Shown here in pieces: positions 11,379-22,261 of a stretch of 35,552 bases of DNA. Numbering within the stretch: the stretch's first letter is position 1; each line of letters begins with the position of its first letter. The notes under the pieces are model-generated. The model did not search any database. It was not told the origin of the DNA and worked only from the letters and a program-made list of their open reading frames with translations. The stretch comes from Pleurobrachia bachei (Eukaryota; Ctenophora; Tentaculata; Cydippida; Pleurobrachiidae), in the NCBI GenBank assembly GCA_000695325.1, contig AVPN01000229.1, positions 14,960-50,511 on the forward strand, written 5' to 3'. The translations under genes and the position numbers were made by a program.

Positions 11379-14300
11379 ATGGTGAAAGGGAAACCGAGCA
11401 AGGACAGGCCCCGATCTTCTGGTGAGTGTCGCACATCTTTTTATGTTTGTTATCCCTGAACTGCAGCACATACGAAGCCCCATTTTGCAGCTAACAGACG
11501 AAAGAAAGCAGGTTCACCCGATGGATCGGATACGCCCATTGAGAACCAGCTGGTTAACCTGGAGAGTTATCAGCAGCCCCCGATAATCGATGTTATACGA
11601 GGTCCAAATGTTGACAGTCTCCAGATTACTGAATCTGACATGAAGTCGGTAAGTATAGCCATCAAATAATTTTTATTCAACTTTTAAAGTGAGAGTGGAC
11701 AGAATCAGAATTGGACAAGTTTGTTGGAGGTAGTAGAGATTAGCTCTGCGAGTATTTTGCCTTTTTGCCGGTCAAAATCGACCAACACATCACTGAGCTG
11801 TTTTTATCGCTTGCGCCCATGACGTCACAGCCAAAAATTTGAATACCAGATAGAAACAATCCTTGTGTTTTACTAACAGCTACTAAATATCAGCAATTTG
11901 CTGATTTGTATGGTTTGGATTTGTATTGTTCGGATCCGTGAACATGTAAACCTCACTGTGTAGGTGTTAGTAAAACACAAATATCACTCCCGCTCCGCGC
12001 GACCATTTGCACGGTGAAATTTGCACGCTGATGTGTTGGTCGATTTTGACCGGCAAAAAGGCAAAATGCTCGCAGAGCTAATCTCTACTACCTCCAACAA
12101 ACTTGTCCAATTCTGATTATGCCCACTCTCACTTTAATTAAGTAAAGATTGCTGATTCATCATCTCCTTATTTAGCTGCGTCCAGAAAAGAAGCAAGAGG
12201 CACCGAGGGAAAAGAAGGTGGTAGAAGTCAGAAAAAAGAAGATGGTTTCTAATGCTCCCAAGAAAGTGTAAGAACTCTATAGAGTATATTTATTTATATA
12301 TATATCTTCCCTAGCTCGACCCACTTTTCGGGGGTAGATCATAACTACTTAGCTCTATCATGTGCTTTACTTGGGAGATGGTTGTTTCTATACCTCTTCT
12401 ACATTTTATCTTTTATTTCAGGGTGACTGTACTAAAGAAGGTAGATAAAGAGCTGCCGGATGTTGCAGTTGCCAGCTCTGGTCCGAGGTTTACCGCTGAT
12501 TGGGAGATCCTTCCATATTCCATCCTGGGTTCAGTCAGCGATTATAAACAGGCAACTGCCGCTACAGGCTACACGGTGTGTGCTATTTGTTTTTATCAGC
12601 CCTTTTCTTGTGAAAGTGTAGCATAGAGTACAAGTTTAAGTACACGTTTACTTAAACTTGTTTTGTAGCGTGTAGTATTAATTAGTTGTTCAAACTTCAA
12701 CAGTACCAAGTAAACATGTTGGGCATGATGTGCCGTTACTATTGTCATATTTTTTTACAGGGGCTTATTGACACACCAGTGTTCCAAGTAAGGGTGTTTG
12801 GGAATTCCCTGTTATTTGAAAAAAAAACAACTGCATGTTGATCGCTGTTGCTGTATCTTTTTGATTTCTCTGGATCAGTCGTGTAGGGCTGACCCATCTA
12901 CATGTTTTTTGAATTCTTAGAAAATGCCCTTTTTCTCCAATGCTAACCTTGTTCGACAATCTGTCTCTGCGAATGTAAAGAGGGTTAGAACAATAACATT
13001 CTCTATATCAAACTAACACCCCCATTGTCCAGGCGTTATCCAAGGCTCCCCAGCCTGTCTATGTGGAGCCGTGTGTTCCTGATGAGACAGAGACGAGCAA
13101 GGAAGGTCATGCTCTACAAAACTGGGAGAAACAATTGAAACAGCACTCTAAACAAATGTCCCAACTATCTCAACAAGTGGGGCGGTCCCCCAGCTCTCTG
13201 CTCATGAACAGGACCCGGGAATATAGGATGAAGCAGGAGGAGAGAGGGATTATAGACCGGGCTATACCTGCCCTTGATAGGGGCAAGGGATGTAAGTTGG
13301 TTACATGTATAATGTCATCACACCTATTATATATTTGCTCTTATAGACCACATACTAAATCCTAAAAGCAAGATGTACGTAAGTACGTTGTATCGAATTT
13401 TAAAAAACAACTAATTCTCTCCTCAGTCCGGGTGGGAAGTGAGTTCTGGAGTCAGCCCCAGTATATTGGAGATCCCGATTCTGCCGTTGTTATGACACTA
13501 AATCGGAGCGAACAGGGCCAGTTTCCCGAGATGGAGAAGATTGGACTTCCAAACTGGAGCGGTAAGAACTTAGAACCCAGCCCACCGCTTTTTTATCCTT
13601 TACAAAGTTGAAAGTGTTTCCACTTGGAAACTTTCCAAGTTGTTCGAAATCCCCCAACTAAGTGTTTCCAAATTGTCATCTATTCTCCCCAATAGAAAAC
13701 ATGTCCCAAGGACACCTGTATCCATGGAAGCGGAACAAGTTTTTTGAGAAACGCCGTAAAGAACTTGGTGATGTGATTACAGAACAAGAACCATTCAATC
13801 CGGTTAGTATGACTTATGAGTTATGTAGAGTGTGACATGCTCCGAAGCTCAGATAGGATAATATTTCTAGAGAAGTATCTGAGCATCCTAGAAGTGGAAA
13901 TGAAAACATAGGAATTAACATTTGGCCCTTTTTACCATACTACTGGAATAATTGGCCATGCGAATGACTCCTTGAACTGTGCTAATTAATTATCATTTCA
14001 GGAATTTGATGGTCTATGTATAGTTGGGAAAAGAGAACTTGCTGCGGCCAAACCCATTACACCTGTTCCCTCTGTTACCCCCCCCAGCCTGTCTATGTGG
14101 AGCCGTGTGTTCCTGATGAGACAGAGACGAGCAAGGAAGGTCATGCTCTACAAAACTGGGAGAAACAATTGAAACAGCACTCTAAACAAATGTCCCAACT
14201 ATCTCAACAAGTGGGGCGGTCCCCCAGCTCTCTGCTCATGAACAGGTGGGCCCTTATATCCTACTTCGTCCTCCTCTCTCCCTAATATCTGGCCCGCATA

Positions 14301-17300
14301 CCTGCTCTTGATAGGGGCAAGGGATGTAAGTTGGTTTGAGAATATTCAATGTCATCACACATATTATATATTTGCTCTTATAGACCACATACTGAATCCT
14401 AAAAGCAAGATGTACGTAAGTACGTTGTATCGAATTTTAAAAAACAACTAATTCTCTCCTCAGTCCGGGTGGGAAGTGAGTTCTGGAGTCAGCCCCAGTA
14501 TATTGGGGATCCTGACTCTGCGGTTGTGATGACACTAAATCGGAGCGAACAGGGCCAGTTTCCCGAGATGGAGAAGATTGGACTTCCAAACTGGAGCGGT
14601 AAGAACTAAGAACCCAGCCCACCGCTTTTTTATCCTTTACAAAGTTGAAAGTGTTTCCACTTGGAAACTTTCCAAGTTGTTCGAAATCCCCCAACTAAGT
14701 GTTTCCAAATTGTCATCTATCTCCCCAACAGAGAACATGTCCCAAGGACACCTGTATCCATGGAAGCGGAACAAGTTTTTTGAGAAACGCCGTAAAGAAC
14801 TTGGTGATGTGATTACAGAACAAGAACCATTCAATCCGGTCAGTATTTGTTATGTAGTGTGTGACATGCTCCTGGGCTAGGATAGGATATTATTTCTAGT
14901 GAAGTATCTGAGCATCCTAGAAGTGGAAATGAAAACATGGGAATTACCAATTGGCCCTTTTTACCATACTACTGGAATACTTGGCCATGCTAATAACCCC
15001 TCGAACTGTGGCATGTGCCAATATTGTTATCGTTTCAGGAATTTGATGGTCTATGTATAGTTGGGAAAAGAGAACTTGCTGCGGCCAAACCCATTACACC
15101 TGTTCCCTCTGTTACCCCTACTGACCCGTAAGATAAATTTTAACAAGTTTTGTACCTTCTAGAGGATTTTCCCCATTTCTGAGAGCATACCTACCAAGTT
15201 TTGTACATTGCCTGGTATTACGCTTCATCACATCTCCATATTACAGACCAACACGACCTGCCACACCCCGATGCGAGGGAAAGATTGAGACGGGACCGAA
15301 ACTAGAAATTAATGGCCAGGAGTGTAAATGGGGGACTGAAGGGTTCGATCCGACTGTCGTTAGGATGCTGTTTAGTAGTGATGCTGGATCCATCTCAAAC
15401 CAGCAAATGACACTGAAGAATACTGGAACTACCGCTATCTTCTTTGCATGGAAGGTAAGGTATATTGGGTTAACAAGTAGCAACAAGTGGTATCAGTAGG
15501 GTGTGGAAGGTAAGGTTTTGGTTACTATTTTATTTTACCAATTAGCAGCTGGGATAGCGCTGATATAGGTAATAATCCTGGCCCTTTTTACAGCTGATAC
15601 CGAAAGAGAATCAGCTCAATACTATTATGGAGGGAGATAAACAGCGCTTCTATTTTAGCATCAACGATGGTAGGTCACTATTCAATTATCATAATTGGCC
15701 CGGCAAGGATGTTACTTGTTGCTTGAACTATTGTTGATGTCCCACACTCTGTCACACATTTCTGTTGGCTCCAACCACATGTTTGTAGCGCGCGGAGTCG
15801 ATTTCAAACTCAAGACCGCGCGCAATTTACCGGTAACCATAGCAACCAGTGTACCGTGGGAAAAATCACCATTCTTTCAGGTGTGATATTGCCTGGACAG
15901 GAATTGAGTGTACCCTTTATTTTCCTGAGCAAACAGGCTGGTATCTATACTGAATCGTGGCAGTTCATCAGCAAACCTGTCCTGAACAATGGATCCAGTT
16001 AACACCACTGTGAGTTCCCACAGCGGGATTTTGCTCTAGAAATGTTTGAGGAAAAAGATAAAATCGAGGTAAATGATTAGTCTTTGAAATATCTTATCCT
16101 ACTCAGGGGATCAGTAATTACTTATTTTGGGATGTGTCTTTCTTCAACTAAAATGCCCCATTCCCAGGCGATGCTCGAGAAACGGCAGATTCAATACAAC
16201 ATGTCCCTACTTGTGGAGGAGTTGGTCCGTGGAATTCACAGTCCCCCTCCACCCGCCCCACCCACACCCCCTGGCCCTTCTGTCGAGGAGCGGTTTGCTG
16301 AGAACAACCCATATCTTCACTACCAGTCGGATTATTATAGCGAGGCAGAGTCTCTCTGGGCTGAGGTAGCGCCAGAGGGAGGAGCGTGGGATGAAACACT
16401 GGCATCTCTTAGAAAGGTAACACTATTGGGAGTGATGAACAATAAAATATGTAATGTTCTTTGTATTGACTTGCTGCTAAAACACCCTCTCCCTTGCCTT
16501 GTCTCTCTACAAATGTAGAACATAACAACCTCTTATTCCAGGCTGTACTGGCGGTCCCACTGGAGGAGCAAGAGGAGAAGTTAGAGAAATTCACTGCTTT
16601 GAGAGAGAAAATGACAGAACCAAGGAGGAAACCAAACTCTAGTGAAGTTTATGATTTATGGTAAGTAAGGCTACGAACAAAGCATGATTGACGCTGTTTC
16701 TTTTTGATGTTGATGTCATTATCAGGAGGTTTACTCGATAACTTATTGGGGAATATATGGGTTGTTGAGTTAGCTATATCTCTGTTTCAGCTACGGATGT
16801 CTGAGAGCAGCGGTGGATAACTTTGAGATGCAAGACAAGGCTCTCCGAACGGGACTGGGAATTGGGGAGAGGGTTCACATCGAGGAACCGCCCCCAATCG
16901 AACCCGATACGACCTCCGAGAAAACAGGTACCTGGAAATGTTATGTGCAGTAATAGGGACTAAAATTAGAAAACATGTGATCTTTTTTGTACTTACTAGC
17001 CCTCTCTCTTCGTAAGCTCACTCCGAGTCAAGACAAAATACACGGGATTGTAAGTTGGAAGCAGCTATTATTATTTAGTGATGGTTGCTGTGTTATTGTG
17101 GTTAACATGGTAACGCACCATCGTTACCATGGTAACATACCCTTGTTACCATGGTGACACCCTCGTTACGATGGTAACACACCATCGTATGCGTCGTATT
17201 CTTGAGCTGGGATGGTTTGGTCGTAAACACAGTGCAGCATCTGAATTCTCTATACATTGTGCGCTTACTCGCTATATCTTTTTGGGTCGTCGCTTATTGA

Positions 17301-18062
17301 AAGTATAGTGCTGGAACCAGTGTAGCAAACCAATTAAAATTAATTAATTTTGGTAGATTACTAACATCTCTGTAGCATCTGCTCTAATGTCCCCAGCGCC
17401 AGACAGCAAAAAGGGAAAGAAAACTGCAGACGGAGATAAGAAGAAGGATGCTAAAGCAGCCAAGGTACAATTTAGAGTTTCTTAAAGTTTTACCTCCCAC
17501 TGTCATGTATGTATTATCAAATAAATTAAATATAGCCATACATAAAGAAGGATATATCGGTAAGTATAAAACACCTTATACAATATGAATTCTAACGCTC
17601 ACACCATAGCGTCTTCAGGATAAGGGGAAGCCTGCCTCTAAGGGTGGAAAGAAGAGTGAAGCAGCCCTCATACCGGATGATGAGGAACCAGCACCCAGAA
17701 AAGAGGTAATCAAGTTTTAGTTTCAAGAGGAATGAGCTTATCAAGTTTTGGTACTGTGGTACTATGGTACCATATAATCAACCTGCGACTGCATGATACC
17801 TCAAGGTCCCCTCTAGTTACTCTCTACAAGGGGAGGGAACATTTCGTCTTTGCTATTCATATGTTTACTTTCCAGCTCAGCTGGTAGTATATAGCTGTAT
17901 ATTTCTAATACATTTCATTTGTTTCAGTGGGTGCCTTTATCGGATCCAGTTCTCAATGCCAAGTATAACGAGAAGTTACACGTCCTACTCAACAACGTCT
18001 TGTCGCAGTGCTTCGATCAAATATCTCTGGCACTGGAAGAGGAAACTGGAAAGAGTTTTTAG
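11379..18062 (+). CDS. MYCBPAP: MYCBP-associated protein, 20 exons
   Basis: Exons: 11379-11421, 11491-11648, 12176-12267, 12422-12575, 12761-12787, 13033-13291, 13427-13561, 13696-13802, 15039-15127, 15247-15454, 15594-15669, 15881-16068, 16168-16416, 16542-16660, 16791-16927, 17000-17049, 17357-17464, 17536-17559, 17610-17705, 17928-18062. All junctions are GT-AG and keep phase; about 817 aa, somewhat shorter than vertebrate forms as I recall them. Recognised by WEILPYSILGSVSDY, HALQNWEKQL---QM--LS, GSEFW--P--IGD, an immunoglobulin-like ASH segment (exons 10-12) and a coiled-coil tail with Lys-rich exons 17-19. The family binds MYCBP (AMY-1) and is tied to sperm and motile cilia. An in-frame TAA at 16000 (exon 12) falls in an inferred complemented block. 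Exons 6-9 are duplicated; the model splices exon 8 of copy 1 to exon 9 of copy 2, which keeps phase. Confidence 0.88.
11684..12137. mobile_element. Foldback MITE with 105-bp terminal inverted repeats, TTAA flanks
   Basis: Arms 11688-11792 and 12029-12133 are inverted repeats of 105 bp with three mismatches, starting AGTGAGAGTGG. TTAA lies on each side (11684-11687, 12134-12137), fitting a TTAA target duplication (piggyBac-like) or a TA duplication if the ends are placed 2 bp outward. A perfect inner 16-bp inverted repeat (11873-11888 with 11965-11980) lies between the arms. There is no transposase ORF, so it is non-autonomous. It sits in MYCBPAP intron 2. Confidence 0.92.
13051..14084 (+). 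repeat. Tandem duplication copy 1 (MYCBPAP exons 6-9)
   Basis: Starts at CAGCCTGTCTATG (13051), which recurs at 14085, an offset of about 1,034 bp. It contains exon 6 (most), 7, 8 and exon 9 (from 14002), but exon 9 lacks its donor and runs into copy 2 at a C-run. The copies differ by scattered SNPs and small indels, as two alleles would. Confidence 0.9.
14085..15127 (+). repeat. Tandem duplication copy 2 (MYCBPAP exons 6'-9')
   Basis: Contains exon 6' without its acceptor and first codons, exon 7' 14464-14598, exon 8' 14732-14838 and exon 9' 15039-15127 with a proper donor (GACCC|GTAAGA). Exon 6' holds a 50-nt block that is the plain complement of copy 1 (14247-14296). An mRNA using exon 8 of copy 1 and exon 9' stays in frame. 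Confidence 0.9.
14247..14296 (+). other. Proved 50-nt complemented block (vs 13213-13262)
   Basis: All 50 bases are the Watson-Crick complement of 13213-13262 in the same order, not reversed. The left neighbour base is identical in both copies. The right neighbour is a transition (T/C), after which the copies agree again. Copy 1 encodes a sensible peptide here (TREYRMKQEERG); copy 2 does not. Confidence 0.97.
15997..16046 (+). other. Inferred 50-nt complemented block in MYCBPAP exon 12
   Basis: Contains the in-frame TAA at 16000-16002. In-place complement gives SIVVTLKGVAL, the beta-strand motif expected at this point of the MYCBPAP ASH-like domain after ESWQFISKPVL. Frame continues normally to the donor at 16068. 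Edges are approximate. Confidence 0.8.
17101..17178. promoter_or_regulatory. Four X-box-like palindromes (RFX-site consensus) in MYCBPAP intron 16
   Basis: GTTAACATGGTAAC (17101-17114), GTTACCATGGTAAC (17123-17136), GTTACCATGGTGAC (17145-17158) and GTTACGATGGTAAC (17165-17178), spaced 20-22 bp. The second is a perfect palindrome matching the RFX X-box (GTTRCC-AT-GGYAAC type). The regular spacing also fits a small minisatellite. Confidence 0.6.
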
Positions 18063-18104
18063 GGGACACTATGTTGTGATTTTAAACCTGTTGCAGTAGC
18101 TCTC

Positions 18105-18110
18105 AATAAA
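18105..18110 (+). terminator. AATAAA poly(A) signal of MYCBPAP
   Basis: AATAAA 43 bp after the MYCBPAP stop codon, in the expected position for 3' processing. Confidence 0.8.
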
Positions 18111-18281
18111 GAACAATTCATAGGTCCAGCCCGTTCGTTTTGTGTACAAACATGTAAATAATACGTTTTCAGATTGCAGTGAAACACGCAGTTATAGCCG
18201 TATAGAAATCAGAATAAAACACCCTAAATCATAGCACTGGCAAGTGCCCCGGGCCCAAAAGGGGTTGTGGGGGCATATTAT

Positions 18282-19926
18282 CTACAGATTAGTTTCAACA
18301 TAATGTGACCTGGAAGCTGTGCAGAGATCTCGGTGTGCTAGAGTCCTCACATGAGAAGAAGTGGAGTTGATTACACCCTGAACAGTTCTAACTGGGATTC
18401 GTATCAGGAAGGTAAACAGAAAATTGTCGTAGAGAAGTGGGTTTATCACAGAGTTGATCGGTAGAATTAGGATAGAGAAGACGGGATACCACGGTTCGGC
18501 ATCTATGATCTCACTGTAGTGAAGTACTGATGTCAGGGCGAGAGGTATCCAGCAGAGGAAGTCAGTGACAATGATTGCGGTGATCTTCCTTTGTACTGAG
18601 TGTTTTCTAGATTTTCGGAAGGAGGCATTAGCAGTTCTTACAGTTTTCATGGATCGCAATGTCGTCCACCCCACTCCAATGTAACAAGCTGCTATGAGAA
18701 TATTTGTCTCCTGTAAGTTTCGCTCCTATGGCCGACTCTTAAGGAAGACCCCGTCTGACTCCGTCACCAGATACTTGAAAACACAGACTCCGTCGTTCCC
18801 GTAAAAGTGAACAGTCGAGTTGTGGATACCTGAAACAGGAAAAATGTTTAAGTTTTCGGTTTCGAATTGATTCTCGCATTACCTAAACTAAAACAGGCCA
18901 ATACTCTGCACTGACAACTGTTCTCGAAATGAGAACAGGTCAGGTCAATGCTCTGACTGAGTAGTGAGTATCGCCCTTAGTACAGACCTTACCTCCATAC
19001 TGTGAGGTGAACATGTTCCTCGTCATTTCTCTGATAACCCTCCACGATATCATACTATCAGCAGACCTCACTACCGAGATTCTACTATAGTACCGACTAA
19101 ACAATTCCAGATGTTTGGTCTTTGTCACGGACCCGCGAAATAAAGAGGATCCGTTGTAGTAGAGTCCGTTGACGAAATAATCCTCAAAAACAGGTAGAAC
19201 AGGAATCACAGCGATAATGACACTGCCAATTATGGAAATGAATGTTAGGATACCAAGTTTTATAATGGAAAAGATACTACCCGCGTCAGTGTGGATCAGC
19301 TTCCCAACACTAAATACTCGGACCACACTCAGTGACGTCATGGCGAATATAGACAACTGAGATCCTGTAGTGCTAACTACTCCCAGAATTTGACATTGTG
19401 TGGACGTGAACCAAGTGAATCTGTCTCTACAGTAACCACCAGATCTCCTGAACATGAAATCAAACACGGAGATAGAGAGTAGATAGACACCAACCAGCAA
19501 GTCTCCTAGACAAATGAGAATGATTGCTAGTTTATTGGCAAGAAGTTCGAACGTTCGCCTTTTTATTGGCTTACGAATTGTCACGATCAGCACCATGAGG
19601 TTGAGGAGTGAGGCGAGAGGTCCGACTATGTAGCATACTGCTCTTAATCCATCATTTGCCAATATATGTTTTTTAGTCACAGGACATTTCTCGTTACATT
19701 CATCCGATAAGTCTACACAGTCCACTTGTCCATCACACACAGAGGAGAGAGGAATTCTTGTCCCTGATGTGGTACACTGGAAATTATTAACACAATTCAC
19801 TTCATCACTTCCATCCCCACAGTCATCTTTCAGATTACAAACGTCCCTGTAAAACACACATTTCCGGTTGTCACATGGGAATATTCGGTGGTCGTAGGAT
19901 CCTGGATCTTTGGAGGCTTTAAAGAG
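18282..19926 (-). CDS. LDLa/7TM receptor, 3' part (copy 1, TM1-TM7)
   Basis: Exon 19926-18993 (donor GGAG|GTAAGG) encodes two LDLa-like modules (CVFYRDVCNLKDDCGDGSDE..., C...SSVCDGQVDCVDLSDE) and TM1-TM4. Exon 18829-18282 (acceptor TTTCAG) encodes the loop, TM5-TM7 and the tail, stop at 18284-18282. TM7 has INPLLY (NPxxY) and TM2 has LGDLLVG. The pattern resembles LGR/relaxin-type receptors, rhodopsin family, though no leucine-rich repeats are seen. An in-frame TAG before TM5 lies in an inferred complemented block (18708-18757); read as complement it gives FSAGILALNV, a normal TM5 start. Upstream the exon is cut at 19926, where MYCBPAP sequence follows. It is convergent with MYCBPAP. The ligand cannot be told from sequence. 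Confidence 0.82.
18708..18757 (-). other. Inferred 50-nt complemented block in receptor TM5 exon
   Basis: Minus-strand reading hits TAG after KSRP. In-place complement gives LPQKEFSAGILALNV joined to ILIAACYIGVGW, a credible TM5. The right edge (18757/18758) coincides with the base where the second copy of this exon (20182) is joined to foreign sequence. Confidence 0.75.
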
Positions 19927-20181
19927 TTTCTTAAAGTTTTACCTCCCACTGTCATGTATGTATTATCAAATAAATTAAATATAGCCATACATAAAGAAGG
20001 ATATATCGGTAAGTATAAAACACCTTATACAATATGAATTCTAACGCTCACACCATAGCGTCTTCAGGATAAGGGGAAGCCTGCCTCTAAGGGTGGAAAG
20101 AAGAGTGAAGCAGCCCTCATACCGGATGATGAGGAACCAGCACCCAGGAAAGAGGTAATCAAGTTTTAGTTTCAAGAGGAA
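19927..20181 (+). repeat. Displaced copy of MYCBPAP exons 18-19 region inside receptor locus
   Basis: Matches 17478-17732 at a constant offset of 2,449 with one substitution (AGAAAAG/AGGAAAG) and no indels; identity extends 4 bp left through AGAG, shared by both parents. It includes whole exons 18 and 19 with their splice sites but no other part of the gene. The left breakpoint is at the receptor position equal to 21350, the right one at the position equal to 18757/18758. Confidence 0.96.
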
Positions 20182-20253
20182 ACTCCGTCACCAGATACTT
20201 GAAAACACAGACTCCGTCGTTCCCGTAAAAGTGAACAGTCGAGTTGTGGATAC
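20182..20253 (-). pseudogene. Partial second copy of the receptor loop exon
   Basis: Matches 18758-18829 including the acceptor, encoding IHNSTVHFYGNDGVCVFKYL, then stops at the junction with the MYCBPAP fragment. No TM5-TM7 follows, so copy 2 of the receptor cannot make a full 7TM protein as laid out here. Confidence 0.85.
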
Positions 20254-20416
20254 CTGAAACAGGAAAAATGTTTAAGTTTTCGGTTTCGAATTGATTCTCG
20301 CATTACCTAAACTAAAACAGGCCAATACTCTGCACTGACAACTGTTCTCGAAATGAGAACAGGTCAGGTCAATGCTCTGACTGAGTAGTGAGTATCGCCC
20401 TTAGTACAGACCTTAC

Positions 20417-22261
20417 CTCCATACTGTGAGGTGAACATGTTCCTTGTCATTTCTCTGATAACCCTCCACGATATCATACTATCCGCGGACTTCACTACCG
20501 AGATTCTACTATAGTACCGACTAAACAATTCCAGATGTTTGGTCTTTGTCACGGACCCGCGAAATAAAGAGGATCCGTTGTAGTAGAGTCCGTTGACAAA
20601 ATAATCCTCAAAAACAGTGAGAATAGGAATCACAGCGATAATAACACTCCCAATAATGGGAATGATTGTTAGAATAACTAGTTTTATAACGGACAAGATA
20701 CTCCCTGCGTCGGTGTGGATCAGCTTCCCGACACTGAACACTCGGACCACACTCAGGGACGTCATGGCGAATATAGACAACTGAGATCCTGTAGTGCTAA
20801 CTACTCCCAGAATCTGGCATTGTGTGGAAGTGAACCAAGTGAATCTGTCTCTGCAGTAACTACCAGATCTCCTGAACATGAAATCAAACACGGAGATGGA
20901 GAGTAGATAGATGCCAACCAACAAGTCTCCAAGACAAATCAAAATGATGGCTAGTTTATTGGCAAGCAGTTCGAATGTTCGCCTTTTTATTGGCTTACGA
21001 ATTGTCACAATCAGTACCAGAAGGTTGAGGAGTGAGGCGAGAGGTCCGACTATGTAGCATACTGCTCTTAGACCGTCATTAGCTAATATATGTTTGTTAG
21101 TCACAGGACATTTCTCGTTACATTCATCCGATAAGTCTACACAGTCCACGTGTCCATCGCACACTGAAGAGAGGGGAATTCTTGTCCCTGATGTGGTGCA
21201 CTGGAAATTATTAACACAATTCACTTCATCACTTCCATCCCCACAGTCATCTTTCAGATTACAAACGTCCCTGTAAAACACACATTTCCGGTTGTCACAT
21301 GGGAATATTCGGTGGTCGTAGGATCCTGGATCTTTGGAGGCTTTAAAGAGGACCACTAGTTCGGGTGGATATGTGTCGGATAGTGCGTAGACTCGCTTAT
21401 CGGGCATATTCCAGCACGTCTCCAGGGGAACCGTTTTGTTCAGAGGACATTCAGCATTGTCACAGAGTCCATTACATGCTGAGTATACATAGTTTTCACC
21501 GTAGAGGTATCTACAATCGACTGAGTTGAGTGGCAGGTTCACATGAACAGACCTTATAACGTTCAGAACTGTTGGGAGTGTAAAGGATGGCTGTATGACA
21601 GTGTGACATTTCCCTAGCTGTATCTCTAAAGAAGATGATGGGATAGGGAAGCAGTGCTGGAGAAATACCTCTTGGTTTAGGGTAACTGATGTATCTACAA
21701 CCTGATTATTTCGCATTGCATTACAAAGATCCACCTCTATTGAACAGGAACTAATCTTATCACATAGTTTATCCAACTCAACAAAACCATGATTTCCACC
21801 ACAGATCAGTACATCAGTACAAATGTGTCCCTGTCCCTTTTCTGAGTATCTCGAGTAAGCTCCACTGCCACATATTGTCCAGGATGTTTCCATCTCGTCT
21901 GAGCCGTTCATACAATCAACATGACCATCCATTACCCAGACAAGGGGCATCGCCAACTCCCTTCCTTTCTGGTCCGGCGTCTTAGAAAACCTTCGCTCAC
22001 AGACAAACGATTGGGTGACTCGACTACATAAATCCGCTGTTTCATCCCCTCCATTTTGACAATCTCTCACCGCATCACACAGCTGGTTCTTGTGAACAGT
22101 ACAGCCTGTCTCGGGCTCAAAACAAACATTATTGTACCCATCATCACAAAGATCATACCCCCTACAGTGACCCAGAAATGATATGGTTGTGTTGTGTCCT
22201 TGGTTTAAGCAACTCATTGTAACCCTATCTGGATCAGTACAATTTATTTGATCCTCCCCAT
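20417..22261 (-). CDS. LDLa/7TM receptor, middle part (copy 2)
   Basis: One large open exon from GEDQINC (22261) through a Cys-rich ectodomain, the LDLa pair and TM1-TM4 to the donor GGAG|GTAAGG at 20417. Ectodomain modules include CDAVRDCQNGGDETADLC and WVMDGHVDCMNGSDE, both LDLa-like. It differs from copies 1 and 3 by scattered substitutions, about what two alleles would show. Here the paired-copy segments 21301-21350 and 22060-22109 are intact and serve as reference for the two complemented blocks. It is joined at 22262 in frame to TM3/TM4 of copy 3, making a chimeric ORF that no real receptor would have. Confidence 0.8.

Noticed and set aside
14016-14285. Independent 89-aa ORF
   Set aside because: It is exon 6' of the MYCBPAP duplication read through its upstream junction and a complemented block.
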